A DNA stretch of 63,089 nucleotides from Candidatus Methylomirabilota bacterium (GTDB taxonomy: Bacteria; Methylomirabilota; Methylomirabilia; Methylomirabilales; 2-02-FULL-66-22), in contig JACQVN010000045.1 of NCBI GenBank assembly GCA_016209735.1, positions 1-63,089 on the forward strand, read 5' to 3'. Each line of letters opens with the position of its first letter. Positions within the stretch are counted from its first letter, which is position 1. The notes under the pieces are model-generated. The model worked only from the letters and a program-made list of their open reading frames with translations, was not told where the DNA came from and searched no databases. Positions 47,115 through 55,492 of the stretch are shown here, in pieces. The position numbers were made by a program, and so were the translations under genes.

Positions 47115-47874
47115 CGCCCACGCCCACCTGGACGAATACCCGGACGATGTCCTGGAGGACGCATTGGGGGAGATCGAGGGCCGCAGGATCCTCACCGTCA
47201 GCACGGCCATGGACATCTCCTCCTACGAGCGGAGCCTTCAGATTGCTGCGCGCTGCCCCTGGGTGATCCCCACCTTCGGCATCCATCCCTGGAAGGCGCC
47301 GGAATATGCCCATCGCCTGGACTCCATTCGGCCGCAGATCGCCTGGAGCCCCATGCTGGGCGAGATCGGCCTCGACCATCGGTACGTGGAGGAGGCCTCG
47401 CGCTATTCCGCCCAGCGCGTTGTCTTCGAGTTCTTCCTGGCCGAGGCGCGAGCGCGCGACACGATCGTGAACCTTCACACCTCGGGCGCCGAGGCCGAGG
47501 TGCTGCCTCTCCTCGACCGCTACGCCGTCCGGCGCGCCATCGTGCACTGGTACGATGGGCCGCTCCACATTCTCCGGGCCATGGCAGAGCGGGGATTCTA
47601 CTTCACCGTCGGCGTTGAGGTGCTATACTCCCCCGGCATTCGGGCCATTGCCCGGGAGATCCCGAGCCGTCTGCTGCTCACCGAGACGGACAATCCCGGT
47701 GGCCTCAAGTGGCTCACGGGCAGGCGCGGCATGCCGAGCATTCTTGGGACGGTGGTTGAACGCCTGGCCGAGGTGCGCGGCAAGACCCTCCATGAGATGA
47801 CACACTTGATTCACGAGAACTTCACACGCCTTGTGCAGAATGATCCCGGTCTGCTGGGTCCTCCGGCCTCGTGA
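47104..47874 (+). CDS. TatD-family metal-dependent hydrolase
   Basis: A 256-residue TIM-barrel hydrolase with a GTG start at 47104 inside the end of the acetyltransferase gene. Metal ligands are visible in order: VDAHAHLDEYPDD (H-x-H), MLGEIGLDHRYV (Glu), DTIVNLHTSGAEAEVL (His), RAIVHWYDGPLHIL (His) and LLLTETDNPGGLKW (Asp). The family includes 3'-5' DNA/RNA exonucleases and deacylases; this member is shorter in the middle than TatD/YcfH and may have a different substrate. Confidence 0.9.
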   Translation: MLVDAHAHLDEYPDDVLEDALGEIEGRRILTVSTAMDISSYERSLQIAARCPWVIPTFGIHPWKAPEYAHRLDSIRPQIAWSPMLGEIGLDHRYVEEASRYSAQRVVFEFFLAEARARDTIVNLHTSGAEAEVLPLLDRYAVRRAIVHWYDGPLHILRAMAERGFYFTVGVEVLYSPGIRAIAREIPSRLLLTETDNPGGLKWLTGRRGMPSILGTVVERLAEVRGKTLHEMTHLIHENFTRLVQNDPGLLGPPAS

Positions 47875-47901
47875 CACCGACCCCCGTTGGGAGCATACAC
47901 A

Positions 47902-48066
47902 ATGGACGTCTCAGAGGTGCCCATGGGCTTGCGCAAACGGATTGCCCTGGTGGCCCACGACAACAAGAAGCGCGACCTGGTGGAATGGGCCCGCTACAAC
48001 CTGGGGCTGCTCGCCCAGCATGAGCTGTTCGCCACCGGCACAACCGGCAGTCTCCTGGTGGTATGA
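47902..48066 (+). pseudogene. mgsA: Truncated methylglyoxal synthase (N-terminal stub)
   Basis: 54 residues. RKRIALVAHDNKKRDLVEWA, then LLAQHELFATGTTGSLL, match the first third of MgsA (normal length about 130-150), including the first substrate-binding residues (HD near 19, GTTG near 47). It stops at TGA 48064-48066, before the catalytic Asp region (G-P-x-G-G-D). The stop overlaps the ATG of the HAD gene (48063). It is a stub left by a deletion rather than a working enzyme. Confidence 0.75.
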
Positions 48067-48848
48067 CATCCCCCAAGGTCCTCGCGCTGGACTTCGACGG
48101 GGTCGTCTGCGACACAGTGCGCGAGGCGGGACGATCCGCCTGGGAAGTGATCCGTCCGTTGCGCGGAACGAACGGCGGCCCGCTGCCGGCCGGCGCCATG
48201 GCAGCCTTCGTTCGCCTGCGGTCTGCCGTCGAATTCGGGTGGGAGTTCCCGCTGATCCTCTGGAGCATTCTGGACGGTGTGTCCGAAGCGGCCCTCTTGG
48301 CGGAGTTTCAAGGGAAGTGGCGGGAGGTGGCGCTGGAGAGCATCGGGCTCACGCCGGAAGAGCTGGGACGGCGATTCGACGCGGCCCGGGACGGCGCCAT
48401 TGCCAGGAGCCTCGAGGATTGGCTGATGGACCAGAGGCTTTACCCCGGGATGGCGGCGCGTCTAACCTCCGCCCTTCGCCAGGGAATCCGGATCTACATC
48501 CTCACCACCAAGGGAGGTCGTTTCGCCCATAGGCTGCTGGAAGTCCACGACGTGCCGCTTCCGCTGGACCAGGTATGGGGAAGGGAGCGGCAGCACCCGA
48601 AGCCGGCGCTGCTCCGCATCCTGCGGAGGCTCGAGTCGGCGGCTTTTCGGGATATCTGGTTTGTGGAGGATCGGCTGAAAACCCTGCAGGCCGTCAGGCG
48701 GGAGCCGGATCTGGGGGAGGTCGGGCTGTTCCTGGCGCTGTGGGGGTATGTCAGGCCGGGAGATCCCGACGAAGCCGGCGCCGACCCCCGCATCTCCCCC
48801 CTGAGCCTCGAGCGGTTCTGCGGGGAGTTCGACGGGTGGCGGAAATGA
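48063..48848 (+). CDS. HAD-family hydrolase
   Basis: A 261-residue haloacid-dehalogenase-fold protein. Motif I is LALDFDGVVCDTVREAG near residue 7 (Asp nucleophile), motif II-like ILTTKGGRFAHRLLEVHD near 141 (Thr), motif III Lys in QHPKPALLRILRRL, and motif IV DIWFVEDRLKTLQAVR. All catalytic positions are filled. Homologues occur widely in cyanobacteria and others as putative phosphatases. Its start is fused by overlap to the mgsA stub. The C-terminal part (LERFCGEFDGWRK) is like homologues. Confidence 0.88.
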   Translation: MTSPKVLALDFDGVVCDTVREAGRSAWEVIRPLRGTNGGPLPAGAMAAFVRLRSAVEFGWEFPLILWSILDGVSEAALLAEFQGKWREVALESIGLTPEELGRRFDAARDGAIARSLEDWLMDQRLYPGMAARLTSALRQGIRIYILTTKGGRFAHRLLEVHDVPLPLDQVWGRERQHPKPALLRILRRLESAAFRDIWFVEDRLKTLQAVRREPDLGEVGLFLALWGYVRPGDPDEAGADPRISPLSLERFCGEFDGWRK

Positions 48849-48849
48849 C

Positions 48850-49141
48850 TGTTCGAAGTTCAAGGTTTCAGGTTCGAGGTTAAGAATCGCCGCACCTTGA
48901 ACCGCAGCACGGCAGCACCCCGGCACAGCGGTGCAAGATCAGTACGGCGGTGTGGGAAGGGTTCGAAGGTTCGGGGGTTCGGGGGTTCGGCGGTACGACG
49001 GTACGGCGGCACAGGGGTACGGGAGCAGTACGGCGCACGCGGTATTGTGTCCTACTCACCACCCAAGTGGAGTTCGGCGGTTCGGAGGTTCGACGGTCCG
49101 AGAGTTCGGGGTATGCTCGTTCAACGTTCAACGTTTAACGT
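48850..49141. repeat. Tracts of short GTTCG / GTACGG / AACGTT repeats
   Basis: No gene. Units of GGTTCGGGG and GGTACGGCG alternate (about 48955-49030), followed by GTTCGGCGGTTCGG words and AACGTTCAACGTTTAACG (49121-49140) at the edge of fold-back copy B. The same words occur at 25419-25490 and 49430-49490. Confidence 0.6.
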
Positions 49142-49143
49142 CA

Positions 49144-49414
49144 TCGCCGCAAAGATAACTCAGCGCCGCCCCCGTCCCCCGCGTGCCCCGAGCAGGCCTG
49201 CCGTGCGGTGGGCTGCGGAGGCGGCCCGGAGGGGTCGCACCAGCGGCCCCGACCCGCCGGAGCAGCCCTGCCCCGCCGGGTACCCAGCCGGGAGGCTGGG
49301 TGCGCGGGGCTCCGTCGCGGCAGCGCCCCCGAGGGGCACGCGGGGGACGGGGGCGGCGCGACGCGACGAGAGCGATCAATGTAGACAATGAGTTACGAGT
49401 TAACTTAGCGGCAA
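49144..49414 (-). repeat. Fold-back element with terminal inverted repeats, copy B
   Basis: The reverse complement of copy A (331-611), about 271 bp, close to 90% identical by eye with the 46-bp AT-richer arm identical. TAACGT flanks both sides (49136-49141 and 49415-49420), which would be a 6-bp target duplication if the ends are CATCGCC...GGCAA; however the surrounding tract is itself rich in AACGTT words, so this may be chance. It lies between the convergent HAD and copA genes. Confidence 0.85.
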
Positions 49415-49495
49415 TAACGTTAAATGCTCATCGTTAAACGTTTAACGCAGGCCAGGTACCGTCGTACTCTGGTACCGCCGTACTGTCGTACGCTT

Positions 49496-52096
49496 TCATC
49501 CCATCTTCGGCTTGAACCGTCTGAGGCGCAAGGAATTGCTCACGACCGACACCGAGGACAGGGCCATGGCCGCCGACGCCACCATGGGATCCAAGAGGAT
49601 GCCGGCGACCGGATACAGGATCCCCGCCGCGATGGGGATTCCCAGGATGTTGTAGACGAAGGCCCAGAAGAGATTCTGCTTGATGGTGCGCATCGTCCGG
49701 CGGGAGAGCGCCATGGCGGTGACCACGCCCCGGAGATCGCCCCGCATGAGCGTGATGTCCGAAGCCTCCATGGCCACATCCGTTCCCGTGCCGATGGCGA
49801 TGCCCACGTCCGCCTGGGCCAGGGCGGGGGCGTCGTTGATCCCGTCCCCCACCATGGCCACCCGCTTCCCCTCGGCCTGAAGCCGCTTCACCTCGGCGGC
49901 CTTCTCCTGCGGCAACACCTCGGCCCGCACCCGGTCGATGCCCGCCTGCTCGGCGACGGCCCTGACCGTTCGCGGATTGTCCCCGGTGAGCATGATCACT
50001 TCCAGGCCCAGGCGATGCAGGGCGCCCACCGCCTCGGCCGAGTGTGCCTTCAGCGTGTCGGCCCCGGCGATGATCCCGGCCGCCCGCCCGTCCACCGCGA
50101 GGAAGACGGGAGTCTTTCCCTGCGCCGCCAGCTCCTCCGCCCGGGCCTCCAGCGGGCCGACCGCCACTCCCGCGTCCCGCAGGAACCTCGCGTTGCCCAG
50201 CAGGACATGGCGCCCCTCCACGCGGCCGCGCACGCCATGACCCGGTACCGCCTGGAACTCCTGGACCTCGGCAAGCGCGATCCCCTCGGCTTTCGCCCGG
50301 GCAACGATGGCCTCCCCCAGGGGATGCTCGGACCCCCGCTCCAGCGAGGCCGCCAGACGCAGCAGCTCCTGATGGCTGATGGCTGATGGCTGATGGCTGA
50401 TGGGAGTCCCGGGCATGGCGCTCGGCGCTCGGTGCTCGGTGCTCGGCGCGACAATCAGAATGTCCGTAACCTCCGGACGGCCTTCGGTGAGCGTCCCGGT
50501 CTTGTCCAGGATCACGGCTTGCACCCGGTGGGCCATCTCCAGGCTCTCCCCGTTCTTGATCAGGATCCCCTGCTCGGCCCCCCTCCCCGTGCCGACCATG
50601 ATGGCCGTCGGCGTGGCCAGGCCCAGCGCGCACGGGCAGGCAATGATGAGCACCGCCACGAAGTTCAGCATGGCGAAGAGGAAAACCGGCGCGGGCCCCA
50701 GCGCCAGCCAGACCAGGAAGGTGACCACGGCGATGCCGATCACCGCCGGCACGAAGACGCTGGCCACGGCGTCGGCCAGCCGCTGGATCGGCGCCTTGGA
50801 GCCCTGGGCCTCCTCCACCAGGCGGATGATCTGGGCCAGGACGGTGTCCTTGCCTACCTTGGTGGCCTCGAAGCGGAAGGTCCCCGTCCTGTTCAGGGTG
50901 GCCCCGATCACAGAATCGCCGGGTCGCTTCTCCACCGGGAGACTCTCCCCGGTGAGCATGGACTCGTCCACCGCCGAGGCGCCCTCCCGCACCAGCCCAT
51001 CCACCGGGATCTTCTCCCCGGGCCGGACGACGACGAGGTCACCGATGCGCACGTCCTCCACGGGAATGTCCCGCTCCTCGCCGCCGGCGAGGACCCTGGC
51101 CGTCTTGGCCTGGAGTCCCATCAGTCGCCGGATCGCCTCGCTGGTCCGGCCCCGCGCCGTCGCCTCCAGCATCCGCCCCAGCAGGATCAAGGTGATGATC
51201 ACGGCCGCCGTCTCGAAATAGACGGCGGGCCGGATGCCTCGCGCAGCGAAGAAGTCCGGGGCCAGCGTCATGGCCAGGCTGGAGAAGTAGGCGGCGGACG
51301 TTCCCACGGCGATCAGGGTATTCATGTCGGAGGTCTTGTGCCGGAGGGCGGCCCACGCCCCGCGGTAGAATTGAGCCCCCACCCAGAACTGCACGGGCGT
51401 GCTGAGGAGAAGCTGCACCCAGAAGCTCTGCAGCATTGCCGGAGCCCACAGGAGCCAGTGGTGCATGCTCCCGACGGCCACCGGCGCCGTCAGCACCGCC
51501 CCGACGGCGAGCTTCCGGCGCAGCGTCTGGATCTCCTGCTCCCGCGCCTGCCGCTCGCGGTCCACCGGGGAGACATCGCCTGCCGCCTCCAACGGCTCGT
51601 AGCCGGCTTCGCGGATCGCGCGCCGGAGATCGGCCATCGAGACCATGGCCGGCGAGTAGTGCACCGTGGCGGCGTTGGTCGCGAAGTTCACCGAGGCGGA
51701 GATCACCCCGGGAGTCTCTTGCAGGGCCCGTTCGATGGTGGCCACGCAGGAGGCGCAGGAGATCCCCCTCACCGGGATCGTCGCCTGCTCCACCACCGGC
51801 CGGTAGCCGGCGTCGGCGATGGCCTGGACCAGTGCCGCGGGCCGCGTGGCGGCCGGGTCGAACCGGACCGAGCCGCGATCCGTGGCCAGGTTCACCGTGG
51901 CCTGCCGGACCCCCGCCACGCCCCGCAGCGCCTCCTCCACCACCGCCACGCAGGAGGCGCAGCTCATCCCCTGGATGCCGACCTCGAGCTTGCCGCCCGG
52001 CGCGGCAACCCCGCCCAGATCGCCTGGCTCAATCCTGTCGAGCCTGGCCGATCCGGATTCGTGCCCGGCCAAGACCGGGGCGTGATCATCTGTCAT
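49496..52096 (-). CDS. copA: Copper-translocating P1B-type ATPase
   Basis: 866 residues from ATG 52096 behind AGGAGG. Two N-terminal HMA domains have [17 protein letters not shown] and [17 protein letters not shown]. They are followed by the membrane CPC motif [18 protein letters not shown], actuator TGES in [16 protein letters not shown], phosphorylation site [16 protein letters not shown], the SEHPLGEAI motif, and hinge [20 protein letters not shown]. It exports Cu+ from the cytoplasm. A peptide encoded by short repeats (about [20 protein letters not shown] and PSAISHQ) is inserted between the phosphorylation site and SEHP, in a surface loop of the nucleotide-binding domain. It is last in the operon csoR, oxidoreductase, copA. 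Confidence 0.95.
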   Translation of the reverse strand: MTDDHAPVLAGHESGSARLDRIEPGDLGGVAAPGGKLEVGIQGMSCASCVAVVEEALRGVAGVRQATVNLATDRGSVRFDPAATRPAALVQAIADAGYRPVVEQATIPVRGISCASCVATIERALQETPGVISASVNFATNAATVHYSPAMVSMADLRRAIREAGYEPLEAAGDVSPVDRERQAREQEIQTLRRKLAVGAVLTAPVAVGSMHHWLLWAPAMLQSFWVQLLLSTPVQFWVGAQFYRGAWAALRHKTSDMNTLIAVGTSAAYFSSLAMTLAPDFFAARGIRPAVYFETAAVIITLILLGRMLEATARGRTSEAIRRLMGLQAKTARVLAGGEERDIPVEDVRIGDLVVVRPGEKIPVDGLVREGASAVDESMLTGESLPVEKRPGDSVIGATLNRTGTFRFEATKVGKDTVLAQIIRLVEEAQGSKAPIQRLADAVASVFVPAVIGIAVVTFLVWLALGPAPVFLFAMLNFVAVLIIACPCALGLATPTAIMVGTGRGAEQGILIKNGESLEMAHRVQAVILDKTGTLTEGRPEVTDILIVAPSTEHRAPSAMPGTPISHQPSAISHQELLRLAASLERGSEHPLGEAIVARAKAEGIALAEVQEFQAVPGHGVRGRVEGRHVLLGNARFLRDAGVAVGPLEARAEELAAQGKTPVFLAVDGRAAGIIAGADTLKAHSAEAVGALHRLGLEVIMLTGDNPRTVRAVAEQAGIDRVRAEVLPQEKAAEVKRLQAEGKRVAMVGDGINDAPALAQADVGIAIGTGTDVAMEASDITLMRGDLRGVVTAMALSRRTMRTIKQNLFWAFVYNILGIPIAAGILYPVAGILLDPMVASAAMALSSVSVVSNSLRLRRFKPKMG
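50366..50452 (-). repeat. Simple-repeat insertion translated within copA
   Basis: Five GGCTGAT units (50372-50401) and a tract of GCTCGGTGCTCGG units (about 50418-50449) lie in frame inside copA. They encode the HQPSAISHQ and STEHRAPSA stretches. The GGCTGAT unit is the same as in the intercistronic hairpins at 29616-29680 and 29976-30056. Confidence 0.75.
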
Positions 52097-52153
52097 TCGG
52101 GAACCTCCTGGAATCCGCGGAGCCTTCATGAGGCTCCTGGCATGCTCTGCGGC

Positions 52154-53341
52154 TCATTTGCAGCGTTTGGAGTCGCTCCGTTCCTCCTTCCGCGCGATGC
52201 CCAGCCGCTCCCCGACCCACCGGCCGGTCCCGCCTTCGAGCCGGACCAGGAGGCGGCGGACGAGCCCGCGATATGACTCCTCCCCCGCCAGGACGCCCGC
52301 ATACCGCAGGATGCCGCGGGGCAGCCGGGACAGGAGCCGGAACCACCAGCGCGGCATGCAGTGGAAGCAGAACGCGATTCGGCCGGCCATCCGCAGCTCG
52401 GGCCAGATCGTCCCCGCGACGGCGGTGCCGTACCGTCCAGCGATCGCCTCACCGTCTCCCCCCGCCAGAACCGCATCGGCCGCAAGGCTGCCGCTCCACA
52501 TGGCATAGTAGATGCCCTCGCCCAGAAAGGGATCGGCAAGGCGGGCGGCATCCCCCACCAGCAGGACGCCGGGCGCCGCGCAGCCTCCTGCGCCGTCCCG
52601 GAAGCCGGCCACCGGAGCGGCCTTCGCCCCGCCGGGATGGCCGCCCGGCAGGCAGGCCGCGCCTGCCAGGAACCGGGCCAGGGCCTCCTCCAACCGCCGC
52701 CCGTGGGCCCGGCCGAGCATCACGCCGATGTTAACGCGGTCCCCCACGGGAAAGGCCCAGGCGTACCCGCGGGGGTACCGCCCCACGTCCACCCGGGCCG
52801 TCTCCCCGTGGGGCCACGGACTGGCCATCTCCGCCTGGAGCGCCAGCAGGGGTGGGGGATGGTCATGCGGGCACAGGCCCTCCGCCACGATGCTATTGGC
52901 CCCATCGGCGCCGATCACCAGGCGGGCCCGCACCCGTTCACCGGAGACGCGGAGCAAAATCCTCTCCCCGTCCCGCTCCACCGCCTGGACCCGGGCTCCG
53001 TCGCGGATCGCGGCCCCCGCCGCCGCCGCGCGTTCCAGCAGCCAGAAGTCGAACTCCTCGCGGCGGACGGTGTACCCCAGGGGCCGGTCGGCGACGACCT
53101 CGAAGGGCTGCGCGGCGCAATAGGAGAAGACCGCCCGGCGGATCCCGGTCCGAAACTGCCGCTCGATGCCAGCCGGCGCGTAGCCGAGCACCCGGGGCGA
53201 CAGGGCCCCTCCGCAGACCTTCGGTCGCGGGAACCGCGCCGTATCCAGGACGAGCACCCGGACGCCGGCCGCGGCCAGCCGGCGTGCCGCCGTGCTTCCC
53301 GCCGGTCCTGCCCCCACCACGACCACCTCGTGCGCAGACAT
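52154..53341 (-). CDS. Geranylgeranyl-reductase-family FAD-dependent oxidoreductase
   Basis: A 395-residue flavoprotein. The FAD dinucleotide fold is VVVVGAGPAGSTAARRLAAA near residue 5. ARFPRPKVCGGALSPRVLGY near 36 holds the family's P-x-x-K-x-C-G-G motif, GADGANSIVAEGL near 148 and VLLVGDAARLADPFLGEGIY near 265 complete the FAD/substrate site. The family reduces isoprenoid chains or related lipids. Its position between csoR and copA suggests copper-responsive co-expression, which is unusual. It overlaps no neighbour; about 58 bp separate it from copA. Confidence 0.88.
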   Translation of the reverse strand: MSAHEVVVVGAGPAGSTAARRLAAAGVRVLVLDTARFPRPKVCGGALSPRVLGYAPAGIERQFRTGIRRAVFSYCAAQPFEVVADRPLGYTVRREEFDFWLLERAAAAGAAIRDGARVQAVERDGERILLRVSGERVRARLVIGADGANSIVAEGLCPHDHPPPLLALQAEMASPWPHGETARVDVGRYPRGYAWAFPVGDRVNIGVMLGRAHGRRLEEALARFLAGAACLPGGHPGGAKAAPVAGFRDGAGGCAAPGVLLVGDAARLADPFLGEGIYYAMWSGSLAADAVLAGGDGEAIAGRYGTAVAGTIWPELRMAGRIAFCFHCMPRWWFRLLSRLPRGILRYAGVLAGEESYRGLVRRLLVRLEGGTGRWVGERLGIARKEERSDSKRCK

Positions 53342-53347
53342 CCGCCC

Positions 53348-53462
53348 AGCCCGGATTATTCACGAAGGAACCGTGAATACTCCGGGCTTACCTCCTGATG
53401 AATCCTTTGAGATTTCGTAAGCCCGCATTGTTCGCGAGCTGTTTTCGCGAACCATGCGGGCT
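53348..53462. repeat. Two AGCCCG-type hairpins
   Basis: AGCCCGGATTATTCAC...GTGAATACTCCGGGCT (53348-53388) and AGCCCGCATTGTTCGCGA...TCGCGAACCATGCGGGCT (53420-53462). The first is nearly identical in its arms to the hairpin at 41092-41133. They lie between csoR and the oxidoreductase gene. Confidence 0.7.
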
Positions 53463-53751
53463 AGCGGCCGCCCAGGCCCCCGTGCCGGGAGAAGACCGCC
53501 ACCAGCTCCTCAATCTTCCTGGCGCGCTCGCGCTCGCTCCCAGTCCGCAGGCTGTCCGCCACGCAGGTCTCGATGTGCCGCTGCATGACGATCTTGGCCA
53601 CCTGCTCCAACGCACCGCGGACTGCCGAGATCTGGAGCAGGATATCCACGCAGTACTTGTCCTCCTCGATCATGCGGCGGACGCCCTGCACCTGCCCTTC
53701 GATGCGCCGCAGGCGGGCCAGGGCCTTCCCCTTGGTCTCGGCATCCATCAT
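53461..53751 (-). CDS. csoR: Copper-sensing repressor CsoR
   Basis: 96 residues, all helical, DUF156/CsoR family. ARLRRIEGQVQGVRRMIEED near residue 12 is the conserved first helix. The Cu(I) ligands are present: Cys34 in EDKYCVDILLQI, His59 and Cys63 in VMQRHIETCVADSL (the Cys-His-Cys set of copper CsoR rather than FrmR/RcnR). The C-terminus RKIEELVAVFSRHGGLGG is typical. It should repress its own operon, read csoR, oxidoreductase, copA, until Cu+ binds. Start is the first of two adjacent ATG (53751). Confidence 0.94.
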   Translation of the reverse strand: MMDAETKGKALARLRRIEGQVQGVRRMIEEDKYCVDILLQISAVRGALEQVAKIVMQRHIETCVADSLRTGSERERARKIEELVAVFSRHGGLGGR

Positions 53752-53771
53752 CGCACCGTTCCTCGTGTACG

Positions 53772-53794
53772 ATACCCGGGTATGGTATATACCA
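53772..53794 (-). promoter_or_regulatory. CsoR operator candidate
   Basis: ATACCCGGGTAT (53772-53783) and TGGTATATACCA (53783-53794) are two abutting perfect palindromes, 20-40 bp upstream of csoR. CsoR sites are G/C-tract palindromes flanked by TAT/ATA, which the first one fits. The second may combine an operator half with a -10. Confidence 0.6.
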
Positions 53795-54149
53795 CACGAA
53801 GGAGCACCGGTCAACCCACCCGCCGCTGGGCCGCGGCGGGTGTAAGCGAGCGGGAGAGATTCCACCGAAACCTCCCACCACAAGAAGCACAAGAGGCACA
53901 AGAGTCGTGATGGTCGGGGGTTTCCCGCGAGGCGGCGATGTGGGATTGGACATGGAGACAGTGCGACCCCGGCGGCCTTCTTCCCAACGGGAATCGGCCG
54001 GCCGGGGTCGGCACTGTCTCGGATGGGATGTCGAAAAGGGGGGGCTAAAGGCTACAGCGCGACGATCGCCCCCCAGGCCAGGCTGACAGCGGCGGCGACC
54101 AGCAGAGGCACCAAGTCCGAGGCAAGAACCCGGGTGGGCATGACGAGCC
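53795..54149. repeat. Intergenic repeats including a GAGACAGTGCGACCCCGGC hairpin
   Basis: About 350 bp with no certain gene. CACAAGAAGCACAAGAGGCA (about 53881) is related to the fold-back at 10236-10437. GAGACAGTGCGACCCCGGC (53955-53973) pairs with CCGGGGTCGGCACTGTCTC (54002-54020). A 29-codon hydrophobic minus-strand frame at about 54052-54141 (TRVLASDLVPLLVAAAVSLA) is too short to call. Confidence 0.6.
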
Positions 54150-54368
54150 CTACCGCCCGCGGACCGGGCGCAATTGCGTCCGCGCCCTGGAGCGGAAGCC
54201 GTTCTGGGGAAGCTTCCAGTAAGCTACCCACACCCGCTCCGCCTGGGCGACGGCGGGTGGGATCGACGGCCCGAGGTCGAATTCGAACGCATTTGCTTCG
54301 CTCTCCGCGATCTCCTCCAAGAGTCGCAGTTCCTGCTCCGGCGACCACAACTCCATCTCTGGTACCAT
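54150..54368 (-). CDS. Small acidic protein of unknown function
   Basis: 72 residues from ATG 54368 with a strong AAGGAGG 6 nt upstream, the main reason to call it. The first 45 residues are acidic and helical (ELRLLEEIAESEANAFEFDL), the rest basic (YWKLPQNGFRSRARTQLRPV). No family recognised. It lies between the ferritin-like gene and the csoR operon on the same strand as both. It could be a small regulator or adaptor; possibly spurious. Confidence 0.45.
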   Translation of the reverse strand: MVPEMELWSPEQELRLLEEIAESEANAFEFDLGPSIPPAVAQAERVWVAYWKLPQNGFRSRARTQLRPVRGR

Positions 54369-54511
54369 GCCTTCCTCCTTGATCTACCCCACGCATGGGG
54401 ATCACGCGGGGCCCTCCTCCCCGCGACAGCGGTTGACTTGCCGGGCACCTCCGGTGCGCCCAACCGATTCTAGCCGTCACCACTCCCGGCGGCGGTGCCG
54501 CCGGAACGTTC

Positions 54512-55078
54512 TCAAGGGAGATAACCGGCCGGCACCAAGCGGCGAATGGATCGCAGCCACTTGGCCACCACCGGCCGATCCGCCTCCAGGCCGTACTGCA
54601 GCGACTTGAGCCGGGCGAGGTGACCCTCTTCTTCGCTGTACAAGGTCGTAAGGAGCGCGAGCAGCTCCTCGCGACTACATCCGGCAGCCAGGTCCTTGAA
54701 CAGGTCCGTCTTTCGCTGCTCCTCCGCCAGGGCGGAACGCAGGATGCTCTCATCGGCCTCGGGAGGCCGTCCGGAAGAGTCGCCGGACGGGAACGTGAGG
54801 TCCAACTTCTCCATACAGTCCTCGGCGAGACCATCCATCAGGCTCACCAGGGTGAGGAGGTGCTTCAATTCATCGAGTGCGAGCTGATTGTAGAGTCGGC
54901 GGGCCTTGGGATTCTGGCAGGTGTGGGCCGCGGATGCGAGATGAGCATAGGAGGCCTTCTCCCTCGCGATGGCCTTCAGGATAACCTCGCTTTCGCTCGC
55001 GGCTGGTTTCGCCTCCACTCCCCTACCCCGTCTCGACCACAACTGAATGTGGCGAGAATCTCCCCCCAGGGGATCCAT
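54512..55078 (-). CDS. Ferritin-like/rubrerythrin-type diiron protein
   Basis: About 188 residues from ATG 55078. A four-helix ferritin-like bundle is evident: SEVILKAIAREKASYAHLAS (first Glu ligand), LALDELKHLLTLVSLM (E-x-x-H), SALAEEQRKTDLFKDLAAG (Glu), and LYSEEEGHLARLKSLQY (E-x-x-H). These are the diiron ligands of erythrin-type proteins; no C-terminal rubredoxin Cys are present. It probably reduces peroxide or handles iron. The start is uncertain: an in-frame extension up to 55297 lacks homology. It lies near the copper and iron genes and may be a stress gene. Confidence 0.78.
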   Translation of the reverse strand: MDPLGGDSRHIQLWSRRGRGVEAKPAASESEVILKAIAREKASYAHLASAAHTCQNPKARRLYNQLALDELKHLLTLVSLMDGLAEDCMEKLDLTFPSGDSSGRPPEADESILRSALAEEQRKTDLFKDLAAGCSREELLALLTTLYSEEEGHLARLKSLQYGLEADRPVVAKWLRSIRRLVPAGYLP

Positions 55079-55492
55079 GCACGACTCTCTTCTCGTACGG
55101 GAAGCAAACGGGGTGCCACGTCTGAACGGAAAGGGCAGAGTTTCCTGTAGATCCGTTTCTGCCTTATTTCTCAATAAGTTGACGCATTGAAGGGTTGTAG
55201 CATTAATCGGACAATTGATCGGCTTCCACCAATAAGTAACTAGAATGTCCCAAGGGAAGCTTTGGTCTGTGGGATTTCCCGCACGGCCTGCGCCCATTCG
55301 AGATTGGATTGATTCGGGACTATTCCCATGCTATAGATATACGGTTTTGTCGCTTGGGAAATCGCGACTGGGTGGGAGGTTAAAGCTTCATTGACTGCCG
55401 GGTCTGGTCAAAGCCCCTCGGATCGTGCGATGGCCCCAGACCTCCAAGCGTGGAACTTCTCACGCAAGCTGCGCCAACGAAACGAGCGGATC
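55079..55492. other. Divergent intergenic region, AT-richer
   Basis: About 410 bp between the ferritin-like gene (minus) and the M16 protease gene (plus). It has lower GC than the flanks, as expected for a divergent promoter region. I see no near-consensus promoter, repeat or RNA. Confidence 0.4.

Noticed and set aside
48950-49130. tRNA T-arm-like GGTTCGA words
   Set aside because: They are part of simple repeats; no cloverleaf or anticodon arm can be built around them.
50366-50452. Possible CRISPR-like or tandem array
   Set aside because: The units are 7-8 nt with no spacers and lie within copA; no cas genes are present. The same holds for the tract at 48950-49030.
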